A stretch of DNA of 64,000 nt from Yponomeuta sedellus (Eukaryota > Arthropoda > Insecta > Lepidoptera > Yponomeutidae): the NCBI GenBank assembly GCA_934045075.1, contig OW203727.1, positions 12,191,501-12,255,500 on the forward strand. The letters are read 5' to 3'. Positions within the stretch are counted from its first letter, which is position 1, and every line of letters starts with the position of its first letter. Below are positions 33,955-47,722 of this stretch, one piece after another. Made by a program: the position numbers and the translations under genes. The notes under the pieces were generated by a model. It worked only from the letters and a program-made list of their open reading frames with translations. It was not told the origin of the DNA and searched no databases.

Positions 33955-34320
33955 CAAGTGGTGGTATCTCAGTGGGTAGAACAATAGACTCGAAAGCAAG
34001 AGACCCAGGTTCGATCCCCAGTGCGGGCATGGACCAATGACTTTGTTTAGTTTCAAAGTTACGTACATCTGCAAATTTGCAGTCGCAATACCACGCGCTA
34101 TCTGTGCAGTAAAACATCATGAGGAAACCCGCGGTTTGGTTGGCTCAGCACGTATTGACTAGTCTTTCCTGTGGGCTAGGCCGACTAAGCTGTCAGGATG
34201 GTATAGATTCTGGTCAAGCATACACCATCTAAAACCATGTCCCAGGCACTACAGCATCCGAGTGGTCCCTTTACCCATCTAGTGTGAGTGAAAATGCCAC
34301 TGGAGTATAAATCATCTCAA
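33955..34320 (+). repeat. tRNA-derived SINE (M-related, longer 3' part)
   Basis: Head 'ggtatctcagtgggtag' and 'caggttcgatccccag' (B box), then 'caatgactttgtttag', 'caataccacgcgct', 'gaggaaacccgcgg'. The 3' part 'tgtgggctaggc' to 'gcatccgagtggtccctt' is shared with 62330-62408 and 62761-62880. From 34321 to 34937 nothing else. Confidence 0.8.
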
Positions 34321-34937
34321 TAAGTAGATGCGAAAAGGTCAATCGGTGAAAAAAATCCCTATAAGTTTTGCTTCCTGTAAATTTAGCAACCTAAATCATT
34401 GAAATTAGTGTAAGATATACAGTAGAGTAAATCACTGTGTGATTACCGAGGTGATGTCGACATTGATTGGACCATACCATGAGAGATGTACGAAACTTGC
34501 TCCAGTTGGCTGGCATAATTGGTATGCCTCCCTCTTCTGGCACAATTTAAGTAAGGTCCGATTTGGTCACTTTACGTTTGGTTTAGATTACGTTTTCTGA
34601 GCAAAGCCTTACTAGTTGGACTTAAGTGCTGCATGGAGGTTTGTTTTACCTATTGTTCGTTCGTAGTTACCTTTATTTTAATCAAACAAAAGAATATGCA
34701 ACGGAATAATATCTCTGGTGTATCTGAAAGTGCACCTCTTACACACTTGCGAGTTGGAATACAAGATCAGTCCTGCTTTAAACATTTATTTTCCGCGAGT
34801 AAATAATTTTTATAGAAAGGAAAGCAAAGCCGAAATCAATGTTTTGCGCATTAAAACGGATTGTGTAATGTTTCATAAAAAACAAGAGCCAAAATCGTGG
34901 CCACGTATCGAGAAAGAACATCTTTTTTCTGAAAAAT

Positions 34938-35142
34938 CTATTTAGAGGCTAAAAATTCCACCCATGCCGGGATTCGCACCCGCGACCTCTGGCTATCCGT
35001 GCCAGCGCTCTTTCCAACTGAGCTAATGGGTGACTCACCGGCATCTGTGAAATTTCGAACCTCTTTACAACATTCTGTGTATTACGAGTACGTACAGGCA
35101 GCGACATCTGGCTGAAGTAATTTGCATCACTTGCAGTCACTC
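34938..35142 (-). repeat. Hairpin-SINE, canonical orientation, truncated 3'
   Basis: Arm, tRNA-like core ('ctcagttggaaagagcgct' on the minus strand) and the upstream region 'cgctgcctgtacgta' are present. The 3' end beyond the arm is missing and no duplication was found. Confidence 0.8.
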
Positions 35143-35159
35143 TTTTTTCTGCCCAAGAC

Positions 35160-35345
35160 CATCTTCACCCTGGCGTGGTGCATGTATCACCACTGCCTCA
35201 GATTGTCGGTTCAATTAACTACATGCATCCTTCGATGTAAATTCCTCCGAACCCATACTCAGGTTTCCTCACGATGTTACCCTTATGGTTAGCCGTGGTA
35301 TTGCTACTACAACTTAACAATTGTGCGATTTGAAACAATTTAATT
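35160..35345 (-). repeat. Family M SINE body
   Basis: Minus strand: 'gtagcaataccacggcta', 'catcgtgaggaaacctgag'. From 35346 to 35755 nothing else. Confidence 0.65.
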
Positions 35346-35756
35346 TACGTTATTTTATTTTATTCCTTAATAAAGACACATACGGACTGAATTGTATCCC
35401 ACATGATGTGATTTTGGATGCATCATGTGGATGAATAATTTTTTATATAAATAAGGACATTTTGCCTCAAATGGATCTTACATTTTATTGCCTATTCAAA
35501 GTTATGCATGCTAATTGTTTGGAACCATCAAGGCTTCAAAGGAATGAAAAAACATGTCACGTATCTCGGTCATGAATATGTCATGTGTATTATTATCGAT
35601 CTATTGTAGGTGTTGTTATTGACATATTTAAATCCATTCAAAAAAAAAAATGTTTTTACAATTATTTATTGGAATTTCATGCTTTAAATATATTAGCTTG
35701 GCAACAAGCATTAAAATCCAATAAATAATTAAATATTCGCTAAAATTAATCGCTGG

Positions 35757-35905
35757 TAGCCCCGGCTGCCTGAGTGATCTCAAACGATTACAAGCTTGAG
35801 CAACATTGCGTTTTGTACATGGACGGGTGACCGTTTATGACTATAACGCTAGTGGCAAGGCATGTTGAGCAGTTGGTGTCGTCTGCCGTCGCCACCAACT
35901 GCTTA
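35757..35905 (+). repeat. 5S-like SINE, 5' head in plus orientation
   Basis: Head 'ctgcctgagtgatctc', then 'ttgagcaaca' and 'ggacgggtgaccg' (5S internal-promoter-like), then 'acgctagtggcaaggca'. It is diverged and the 3' part is missing. From 35906 to 37100 nothing is recognised. Confidence 0.7.
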
Positions 35906-37104
35906 AATTAAAACGAAACAGAGTAAGCATTTCTGGAAACAAATTAAAACATCACAAGAAATAAAAGGCCTACACTTATCGTCACGAATAAGGAAAATAA
36001 AAATAATTCAAATAAAAACAAGACAGGACAGGGCTAAATCAGGGTGGACATCCTGCAGGGTGTCAATAATGTCACAAAGGCAACAATGACACGTTGTAAA
36101 TGAGGTTATTAATTAAATTTGTATTGGCATCTTTTTTCAAAAACCAATTAATATATTAGGATGAAATTTATGTTGTAACGTGCGTCCGCAATTAATAAAA
36201 TGCAGAAACGCAACCACGAATTGCAAATTTACCTCGACTTTAAAGTGAACATTACAGTCATCCTTATACTGGGTCTAGCTTGTATGATGGGAGTCATAAG
36301 AAAGTATACTATTTTTCTTTAAGTGGCGTTAGTAAGCACTTTTGGAAGACACTGAGAACAAATTAGGAAGGCATGAAGTGTATGGTTTGTGGAACCGGGC
36401 TTAAGTGTAAGAAACAGTTGCGAGCAGAGTTTAATAAAACATTATTCCGTATCCTTCCGCTACGATGCTATTTAAATGACACAATTCTCGCTCTTGTTAG
36501 CCAAAAGGAAGATAAAGCTGTCGATGGTTCGCATTCAGCGCAGTCAGCAAATTCACTAATTTCCATAGACTAAGGCGGAGTGAGGTACCTACGTCAGACT
36601 TGATTCATCTACTTTGGATTGGAATCGACAATTTTTCTTAGAATTTGCTTTCTTTAGTTTGTCCTTATTCTTACTCTTACTTACTCTATCGAACGTTGAA
36701 GAGCACTGCTGCCTGAGATATAGCACTAGAACCTAGTTCAAGAACAGAAGAGAATTGTTGACATGCATAAATATTGTAATATTGCCCTTCTAAAAATTGT
36801 AAACTTGTAACGGTGGAAACCTCTTTACGCCATTTTTATTTCTTTTCTATCTATCATTTTCAAATATTTTAATTATGTACGTCACACATTCTTCGATTTC
36901 CCTCATTTTTCACCACTACTACTTTACGCTTTGACCAGATCTGACTTTTTACCTGCTTCTCCGTTTATCCGTTTTTATCCAGTTTTCTGTTAATATTACT
37001 ACAATAAAAAACCACACCTAAAGTCGTTCCAGAGTTTATTTATTATTATAAAATTATACAACGTTCCAAACTAATAACAAGTGGTAAATTGTATTTGTAA
37101 CATG

Positions 37105-37175
37105 AAATGAAAACGTTTTATTCAAAGTAGCACAGAAATTGAGGCTTAATGAACGTTACAATTCAAACTAGGTGT
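37105..37175 (-). repeat. Fragment shared with 63800-63870
   Basis: 'caaagtagcacagaaattg' and 'taatgaacgttacaattcaa' are the reverse complement of part of the Helitron-like copy at 63728-64000. Confidence 0.75.
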
Positions 37176-37299
37176 CCAATTCAAAATCCAAATAATTTAG
37201 TATTTTCAAAGTCCTTAATTAACATAGTTTACATAATTATTATAAAACATAGAATTCATACATTGTACTGGCTTTAATTCCAGACATCATTGACATCTA

Positions 37300-37520
37300 G
37301 ATTAGTACATTACACAACTAGGGTGGTAATACAAAGAAAGGCCGAGATCGCAGAAGTTTGCGGCCCGAGCTGCAAGCGAGGGACGTAAATATGCGATCGA
37401 GAGCTTTCTTTATTACCTCCCGTGTTGTGTACATCTTTTTATGTCTACACTGGGCCAGAAAGCGGCTTTTTCCGTACGTGCAGCGTGCGGAAAAAGCCAC
37501 TTTATTGCCAGGTGTGGCAT
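37300..37520. repeat. Foldback-like region
   Basis: 'cacaactagggtggtaatac' near 37312 pairs with 'ttattacctcccgtgttgtg' near 37410. A second hairpin follows ('agtggctttttccgcacgc' form) at 37461-37503. Probably MITE remnants. From 37521 to 38770 nothing is recognised apart from a poly(T) stretch. Confidence 0.55.
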
Positions 37521-38772
37521 AAAATCCTTTATGTTATAGAAGCCCTTTTGGCACAAAGTGTGCTTAACATATTTTTTTAACCGCGATTCAGGCAAGCTTA
37601 ATATATCTTAAGGGATTTTATTCTAAAAGCGTAACATTAAGATAATAATAATTATCATTATTACTTACGTCCTTTGGTTTCTTAGAGTATTAAATATCTT
37701 CAATATTAGGTATTCGTATAACTACGAAACATGTTCATAAGCACGAGTGATTAATGTGTAGGTATTCAAAAATCTCGATTTTTTCAGTTTATGGCGGTAA
37801 TTTTAATTCATAGACGTATAAGATTTATAGATTATAGGGATTACGTATTACAATATTTAAAGCATAATATTCGGTTATTTTTAGTTTGGGAAATCATACT
37901 TATATATTTATAGTTAACTGATGCACCTAAATACACCATCTTCCCGCTGTTCGCTGCTTGTCAGTCAGAAGAGAATTCAGTCATGGAGATGTACTCATCG
38001 GAAAGACAAATTCAAGTAAAATATTACAGTTGTGCCCAAATTTTAAGAAAATACCAAATTAAGATAAAACATGAATAAACACCTTGCATATTAATATTAT
38101 TTTATTATATAAAAAAATATTAGTAATAAGGTCTATGTAGTTTAGATAGTTGTATGATTAGGTTGCGATAGAGCTGATATGTTCGTTCTGCAATCAAGCA
38201 CCTTAAATAAATTAGATTAAAAAAAACACATTTTTACAATAATAAAATATATTAAAAAGATTGAATTAATTTTAAGAATAATAAAAGTATTTTATTAACC
38301 TTTTTGCACCTTTACATAATTGCAAAAAGACGTGTTTCTTGCGATGATTTGCTTTGCTCCGGTGACTTGGGACTTTGCTCGCGTGGTATTAGATCGCGTG
38401 GTATTGTTTTGACATAATATGTCCTCTTTCAGGATGTCATATCTTTCTACCCCTTTAATTTTTTTTATCGAAATCTCTTTAGTTCTTTAGGCACGCGCAT
38501 TTTATAATGCCAGTAGAAATTTAACCCTCTCATACTCTTTCTAAGTCTGTACCTTATGCTTATATAGTTAGCACATTGTAATAGAAATGGCAATGAGAGC
38601 CAAAAACAGTGAATATGGTAGTAGGGGCCTTGTATAAATACACTTTCAGTGTAGAGCAAGCGCGGCGAACGTTCTTTTTAACCAGCTTCGAAAAAGGAGG
38701 TTCTCAATTAGGCACTTTTTTTTTTTATTTTAACTCATTTCGAAAAGAAGAGGTTGTCATCAGATCGTTACT

Positions 38773-39024
38773 GTCTATTTATTCTTACTTGTCCAATTGA
38801 GTATACAAGATTGTTACCTTAAAATTAAGATCAGATGCCTAAACTAGACATTTTCTCGCAAATTCATGAACTATTATGAACTATGTTTATAAAATTGGCA
38901 GCGTGTTATCTAAAAGAGTGTTCCAGGTTACTTCATTTATGGAAATATGGCAGTTTTGGAGTAAAAGTCACAGTTTAAGGGTAGAATCTTATTTACTAAA
39001 TTGGACAAGTAAGAATAAATAGAC
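38773..39024. mobile_element. 252-bp MITE with perfect 26-bp inverted repeats
   Basis: Left 'gtctatttattcttacttgt' plus ccaatt (38773-38798) is exactly inverted at 38999-39024. The interior is AT-rich and noncoding. The target duplication is unresolved. From 39025 to 39905 nothing is recognised. Confidence 0.75.
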
Positions 39025-39908
39025 TGTACATTGTTTTTTTTTTAGTTTTGTGCCCAAAGGAAGGAAAGAAAGTAGTAGTTTATGTTTGCAGGTGTTAAGC
39101 TGTATGACTAGTACACAAAGGGCATTGCCTCAAAAGTAAACTACTATAAAATGCCACTTATTTCAACTGCGGGTGTTTATTTCATTAATTTTACAAATTT
39201 TCAAAGTCCAGCAAAAAACATAATCAAACAGGTAATTAATGTAAGCCAAACATGAGCCTATTAAGGACTAATATTTTTTAAAGCACAGTTTAAACTAATC
39301 TAATTTACGAAGCGCAGTTTTAGAACCTAATCAAAGAGGCAACAAGACCGCTTTATTTGTTTGAAAACAAGAAAAATTAAAGCAATTATCATAACCCACA
39401 CAAAATTTCGGCTCGTGTGTAAGTGTACGTATGTATAAGATTGAGAAGAAAGTCTGAAATACAATTTGTATTTCTTATAGTTAGTATAACCTGCTGTCTG
39501 AAAGTCTGAAATGTATTACTGTCTGAAAAAGATTTACTATAACTTCAAAGTGTGGTTCGAGTGGTTCAAAGTATGTGTGTCTATGAGATTGAATAGAAAC
39601 TCTGGAAATCTATTTGTATTTTTTATAGTTTTATAAAAGTTTCTTGAGGTGCAGGAAATATATCATTGACAAGCGACTACTTACGGGTTCTAGTGGTTCA
39701 AAGTCGGTTTTTTAATAAAAAAAGATTTTTCAGTCAGCGCACCTGCCTCCGCCACCGTCTGCAGCTGCAGCGATGGAAATTTTTACTCTCGCGACAAATT
39801 TGCGCTTATTCTTCGCGAACACTTTCAGTACATAGTGGAATTTATACGTGTATGTAAGTCGTACCGGGAGATATTGTGTGTCCATATGTTGAAACGGGAG
39901 AACGGATG

Positions 39909-40310
39909 TAATAATACTATAGATCGATCGATATCAATCTTTGTATGTCGCCACTGCTGGAGCACGGGTCTCTTCCTGCATCGTAGGAAGGTTGGGCCAA
40001 ACTCCACCACGGGGGCCAATTCCGGGTTGGTGGAGGATTGTAAGACAGTGGCGGGCCTTACTGTCAGAAGTTATCAAGCCGCCCATAGGACATCTGACAT
40101 GGCTTAACGAATTCTATTACATGACAGCTGCCCCCAACGGCTTAACGTGACTTGGAAACGCTTGAAAGCACGGAAGCACTCGGAAAAAATCCACTAGCGG
40201 CAGTCACGGAACGGTCACCCATCCTGCACCTGACCGCGCCTGTTGTTGCTTAACTTAACTCAAACCTTTCACTCGGTTTGACTGGGCCACGAGCGCTTTT
40301 AATAATACTA
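39909..40310 (-). mobile_element. 5S-like SINE, full length with 11-bp TSD
   Basis: The 380-bp element 39920-40299 is flanked by 'taataatacta' at 39909-39919 and 40300-40310. The minus strand begins at the right with a head containing 'gttaagcaacaacaggcgcg' and 'gcaggatgggtgaccg', colinear with the A box, intermediate element and C box region of animal 5S rRNA genes. The 3' tail is (GATC)n. Inference: SINE3-type element transcribed from a 5S-like internal Pol III promoter. Confidence 0.85.
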
Positions 40311-40449
40311 GGTAACGTTGTTTTGTCATATTATTTAGTATAGGACCTATTCTCAGACCTACGGAATATACACAAAAAAATCATAAAAGTAGGAGATGCC
40401 GCTTCATTATGACACGAGATTAAAAAAATATAAGACTAATTGACTATAT

Positions 40450-40617
40450 TATTTTTAATGCACTAACCCGTGCTAAGGACAATTCAAAAACCTATTTAGA
40501 GGCTAAAAATTCCACCCATGCCGGGATTCGAACCCGCGACCTCTGACTATCCGTGCCAGCGCTCTTTCCAACTGAGCTAATGGGTGACTCACCGGCATCA
40601 GTGAAATTTCGAACCTC
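40450..40617 (-). repeat. Hairpin-SINE, canonical, 5'-truncated
   Basis: 3' end ('aatgcactaacccgtgct' at left), arm, tRNA-like core and 'aggttcgaaatttcactg'. The 5' region is lost. The sequence from 40618 to 41030 is unassigned. Confidence 0.85.
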
Positions 40618-41029
40618 AAAATGCACCTTTTCTTAAATGTCACTTAATCGAGCTTTGTACGAAGAACTCCAAGTTAAAAGCTAGTTATGCTACATTTAAT
40701 AAAGAAATGCAAATATCAGTCCAAAAAGCGGGTAACGAAAACAACCCAAATAAAGAGTTTATTAAAAGTGATGTATATCACAGTAGCTACAACCTAGTTC
40801 ATAAACAAGCCTCTTGCTCTCTCGCAGTCACAATTATGATGTTACTTGATAAGTTCCTTTTCAAAGCCTCAGGGCTACAAGGCGAAGCTGCTGGCGCGTG
40901 ACAGTCTTTTGATGGAATCGTGAAACTTTGTTTCATACGGCATCTGAAATGTTGAGTTAGGTACGCGAGGATTATAAATACGTCTGAATACCAACAGCTA
41001 ATTCAATGTCTCGTTAATTCAACCTTTTC

Positions 41030-41165
41030 TTCGACATCAACCCTTGTATGTCCCCACTGCTGGAGCACGGGTCTCTTCCTGCATCGCGGGAAGCTTAGGC
41101 CATACTCTACCATGGGGGCCAAGTCCGGGTTGGTAGAGGATAGTAAGACAGTGGCGAGCCTTCAC
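41030..41165 (-). repeat. 5S-like SINE, 3' fragment
   Basis: 'catcaacccttgtatgtccc', 'gagcacgggtctcttcctgc', 'ccaagtccgggttgg'; no head. Confidence 0.8.
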
Positions 41166-41228
41166 ATCATCAAAAGAAAACTCATTATGTTAACCTACTC
41201 ACCTAGTCTTAATTAAAAATAACAATAC

Positions 41229-41468
41229 TTTGCTACTGTTATATTCTTTTAAATGCACTAACCCGTGCTAAGGACAATTTTAAAAACCTATTTAGAGACT
41301 AAAACTTCCAACCATGCCGGGATTCGAACCCGCGACCTCTGGATATTAGCTCATTGAGTCGCCCATTAGCTCAGTTGAAAAGAGCGCTGGCACGGATAGC
41401 CAGAGGTAGCGGGTTCGAAAACCGGCATGGGTGGAATTTTTAGCCTCTAAATAGGTTTTGCTACTGTT
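41229..41468 (-). mobile_element. Hairpin-SINE, palindromic form with 12-bp TSD
   Basis: Element 41241-41456 lies between 'tttgctactgtt' copies (41229-41240, 41457-41468). The 3' end is at the left. An inverse arm plus B-box half is followed by a nearly complete forward core and arm. The join sits near 41345 and keeps more core than the other palindromic copies. Confidence 0.88.
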
Positions 41469-41847
41469 GTTTTTAAGGACGTTATATTTATGTTCTTACG
41501 GAACCCTAGGCCGAGACGGACTCGCGCGTGCCGTGACTGTTTACAAAGTCTCGTGAAAAGAAATGCCTGGAAATCATTGGACTTTGTGTATCGGACACAA
41601 AGGTGAAATCACTCTCGGAATGAAATCTGCAGTTGGTATTTGGGAGGAGCCGCGTACATTTTATTTGTAGAGAGCAAAATTGGGAGGTGGAAATCCACGT
41701 GACGTAGCATTCTCTCGGTCGGCAAATCGTTTAGAAGTTTTGAGAATAAATTGAAAGCGGGTGCAACGTTATTTTGGCGTACCGCAAATAGGAAAATGTG
41801 TCAAATTGGCGATGTGCGAATCCGACTCCTGCACCGAGGGTTTTTTA

Positions 41848-42115
41848 TGTGGCCTAACACGTCCCAGTGCAGGGCATAGGCCAGTATGGGAGATAGTAAG
41901 GGCCTAATTAACAGGCTTGCCCCCCGCGGATTGGCAATATTAGGCTGAGGTAAGTAAACACCTTAGATAATCAGGTGACAATCAGCGAGTCCCTTACGCT
42001 GATTGGCAAATTCTTTCACCACGACGGAGACCGATCACACCACCATAGACACGCTAAGAAGAAGACAATCAGGGGTCCGCACCGACGGCAGTTTAGGAAC
42101 CTTAGCCGATCCGAT
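41848..42115 (-). repeat. Dispersed repeat, lepidopteran type
   Basis: 'cctaacacgtcccagtgcag', 'ggcataggcc', 'accacgacggagaccgatca' and 'acacgctaagaagaagacaa' look like a decayed SINE-type repeat. A related 'gcgatggccaacctcg' and 'acgctaaggagaagta' segment lies near 26730. Family uncertain. Confidence 0.45.
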
Positions 42116-42204
42116 TAACATTTGACTGATGATTATTATTTGTTATATTAAAAGAGCTGCACTATAATCACGTCAAGATTGACTTTGTTTGTATTATGAG
42201 ATAA

Positions 42205-42425
42205 GATGAGATGAGATAACAATATTCTTTATTGTATACCGGAAAAATAGTTACAGAAACGGCAGATACAAAAGATCAAATACAATTGGCGGCCTCATTG
42301 CTAAAAGCAATTTCTTCCAGGCAACCTCAAATTGGAGAATTTGCCGAGGAGAAATATGTAGATACGGGTAGCCGTTGCAATACGAATATTAATAGACAAA
42401 AGTACGCATACGTACCTAATAATAA
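42205..42425 (-). repeat. Family T SINE
   Basis: 'caatattctttattgtatac' followed by 'aattggcggcctcattgct' and 'aaaagcaatttcttccaggc'. This is the minus-oriented 3' end and body. Confidence 0.75.
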
Positions 42426-42670
42426 ACTTACATAAATCATACTTAAATACTCTAAATACATGTCTACATATACTTACTTATATAGTGTCTTATAACAAGT
42501 GTGAACAAGAAAAAGGTTATATACCTACATAATTATGTAAAGAGAAGTGAATGACTACTTACAGCAATATAACTATTATCGTATTATCGTTTTTACAAAT
42601 TTATACAATAGAGAAAACACAAAAACCTCGGAAAAACATAGTTTTTTTATTTACTTGACTATAGCACAAG

Positions 42671-42713
42671 CATAGAATCGGATAACATATAATGTTGGTT
42701 ATCCGATTCTATG
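42671..42713. repeat. Short perfect hairpin
   Basis: 'catagaatcggataac' (42671-42686) is exactly inverted at 42698-42713 with an 11-nt spacer. No neighbouring gene explains it. From 42714 to 44140 I see no feature I can support beyond a splice-donor-like site near 43566. Confidence 0.8.
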
Positions 42714-44139
42714 TTCTCTTATAATCCCTAAATAAACAAATCGATAGATTTTGTCAATAGGTCATGATAAATTAGCATAAATCGTAGAAAATGCACTACA
42801 CTTATTGCCGCAAACACAATTGGTATACATTGTGAACATAAGATTAGTACATAATAAGAAGCATTTTTTTGTTAATGTTATATGAAAAACATTATATAAT
42901 AAAGTTTTTAGTAAATAGACCCATGCTTTGCAATATGGCGCCCGCAAATGCATGCAATTCTGGTCGGCGTTGATTTTCAGCATGAGCCGTGAAGACAAAA
43001 AATATATAGACAAAAATTAGATTGCAAATGGCGTCGTATCGCTGGTAATGCTCAGCAATTGGATTGTCGTTACTTTTTATAATTTAGTTTATTATGGACG
43101 TACTTTTTAAATTTTTCGTTATTTGTCATGTATTTTATTCTACCGCCACAATAATACACGTTGTGTTCAGGTTCGTCCATCTAAATTAATGTTATTTTCG
43201 TAGGTGGCACTGTGAATACTGAGACTCTTGGATTGTTTACTTTTTCGAATCTCCATGTGGGTCGATTTGAAATCGTCGTTGAGGCAGCAGTCGTTTTGCG
43301 ATTCAGCTGCTATTCGCCGCCCTTATCGATACACTATCGTTCTCGTCACTTATCGCCTATTGTCTCTCATGTTTTATAGTATCGTGAGCCAAAACTGAGG
43401 TGCAGAATGAAGAAAAATGCCTTCCTTTTTCTTCATTCCTCCCGGCTCAATCGTCGTCAGGTCAAGCTACGCCATTCACGGTGGGCGGTTGTGGAGGGTA
43501 AATTGAGGAGCTGAAAGCGGCTCTCGCCCGGGGTACGCTGACCTTTAATAATTCGCTGTCGGCTCTGGTAAGTCTTTCAGCTTTCCTGAAATTCTGTCTT
43601 CAATCGCTCCTTTTAGAACACCTTGTCGACACTCGTCATACGATCTACTTCAAACTATAGCGCAACATGAATTTTTCGAACTAAACACTGAACACTTTAA
43701 CCTGATAGCGTAGAAAGTGAAATCAGTTCCTTATAACATTAGGTTTTTTGTTCTGTTCACGGTCATTATCTAAAAGGTTAAGTTACTTATTAGGGTTGAA
43801 GAGAAAAAAAACTAATTAAAGGTCGGACAGAGTCGCAGTTGTCGTAGGCACATTAATAGGGTCCCGTTGGCCCTATAGGCACGGAACCCTAGAATTGAGT
43901 GTGACGCTACATCGGGCAGAACACGGCAAAGGCGGTGGTCTCCTGCTTTATTCATGACGTCCACGTTCGCACCTCTATGCCTCAGCCTCGGCCTCAGCTA
44001 AATTTGTCCATTTTTGCTCCTTTTTGAATACTCCACTTAACTTCCTTCTTTGTGAAAGTTTAATAACGAGACCGCCACTGTTATTCGTTTTAGGTTTCTC
44101 GTTTATATCAGTCTGGGTGTATTTTCATGTTTGGAATGT

Positions 44140-44230
44140 CCTTGTCTAGTTACCATAGCACCTGGGTATCCTAATTTTGGACCAAGAGCAGGATTGTGTT
44201 GTGTGGAAGTTATTTACTTTATTTATTTAT
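44140..44230 (+). repeat. Family X SINE body
   Basis: 'ccttgtctagttaccatagc' and 'ggattgtgttgtgtgga' match the reverse of 26470-26560. A hairpin ('aacacttcaca' against 'tgtgaagtgtt') follows at 44402-44441. Confidence 0.55.
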
Positions 44231-44827
44231 GTTTCGACGGAGGCAACGCTTAATGACGATGGTGGAGGTCATCTGGATTTTCACGGCAAATTAAATCTTT
44301 AAAAAAGGGGTGCTGTCATTGAGACTTGATAAGTAGCGTAATTATAATTATCAATATAAACCTAATAATCATAAGCGATGCTCACAAACACGATTTTCTT
44401 ACAACACTTCACACGAAAAAACGAAACATGTGAAGTGTTTTAAGGAAACCGCGATTCCGTTATCGCACTTTTTTTGGAAAATCGTTCTCTTGTAAATTCT
44501 CGAATCTTATGGAATCGTGTTTTTATAAATATCACTGTAGGTAAGTATGCGCTCAGTAGCACATTTGCCATTTACTAAAAAGGTGTGGCTTAAACGATCA
44601 AAATAGTAAATAGCTCCGCTATGGATACATTGGATGATTAAAGGTTCAAACTTAAACGAACTGAATCTTGATCACGTAACTTCGATATTAAAGTTAGCGC
44701 CAAGAATCTGCATCTTAATGAGAATCGTGAACTAATTGGAATGCTCGCTCCCTCCTGCTCGTGTTATGTTACCTATTAAGCCAGTCATTTTAGCATCGTT
44801 GAACCGATTATCTTAACTTAAATCTCC

Positions 44828-46500
<1,673 letters not shown>

Positions 46501-47006
46501 TCATATTTTAATTATAAAAAATTAATTGTAAGCAAAATAAATCTTAAGTCACTATGCCATAGCAAACATTACAGTAGACTTTTAGTCCGGATTTACTTAC
46601 GGGTGTTGTTATATCGGAAAAGTCCGACCAGGTTTCGCTCCGATTCGCAGAGCTTAATCATCGTAAAAAGTGCCGAAACGTTGGAAAATTGTAAAAATGT
46701 AATAAACGAGCATAAATCCGTGTAAAAACAGTTTTAATTATTTCTACTGCTCGTGTTAACCTTAGAAAATACTATTACAATATTATGTTAAGAAAGGCAT
46801 TTATAATGTTCGTCATAAGCATCAAAGGCTTTAACAATTTGCTGAGAAAAAACATGTTGAAAGTACTTTGAAAGTAGCTTTGGTCCATAATTTCAAATAA
46901 ATACAAATATTATTATTTGAATAATTGTTAAGTAAATTCTAGACGTATCCTTTTCAATCACATAACCCAGGTACAGAATGTGTCTCCCTGCGTGATACCA
47001 TAAACA

Positions 47007-47229
47007 TATAAAATTGAAAGTTAAGATAAAATTTGTTAATAAAACTTTATAACTATAAACTGCACATAGCAATATTTTTTTTTAACAAAGGGAATAGTTA
47101 AAACCGCCCAAACTAAATATAAAATTGAAAGTTAAGATAAAATTTGTTAATAAAACTTTATAACTATAAACTGCACATAGCAATAATTTTTTTAACAAAG
47201 GGAATAGTTAAAACCGCCCAAACTAAATA
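47007..47229. repeat. Tandem duplication, 111-bp unit, two copies
   Basis: The unit starts at 47007 and 47118 ('tataaaattgaaagttaag') and the copies differ only around a T run. This is a recent duplication of unique-looking sequence. From 47230 to 47720 nothing else. Confidence 0.92.
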
Positions 47230-47722
47230 TTTTTTCTTTAAAATGTAATTATTTCTATTTAAAAAAAATTGCGAATGATTAGAATATAGTTTATTACTCT
47301 GTTGACGTTAATCTATTGGATAAAACGCCGTAAGCGATGTAGGTCAAGTGGAAAATCTCCCTTTGCCGGGCTATATAGCCTACAAGCTTGTTCCGTTTGC
47401 TCCATCGACGACGTAAATAATCCAGTTATTTAGTTCACAAGTCATCAGAATAGTATTAAACTTTGTAATAACATTTCTGATAACTCTATTACAAACTTAG
47501 GCTTAAGTTGCCAAGTTGCTTCATCGTAGCTTTTAAGTGGAAATATTAGAAGTTATAAGGGGAAAAATGTGAAAAGGGTCTTTTTATAGTTTTAATGACA
47601 AAAAGCAATAAATATTCAGTAATTTGATTTTTGAGTAAAATAATAATTTTTCCTATAACTATATACAGCATTAATATTAAAAAGATTTACATACCTATTT
47701 ACAAAAAAAAGAGAAAGGTTTA

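Noticed and set aside
36373..36573. 66-codon frame with a CxxC near the start
   Set aside because: Too short, with no family recognised and no conserved context.
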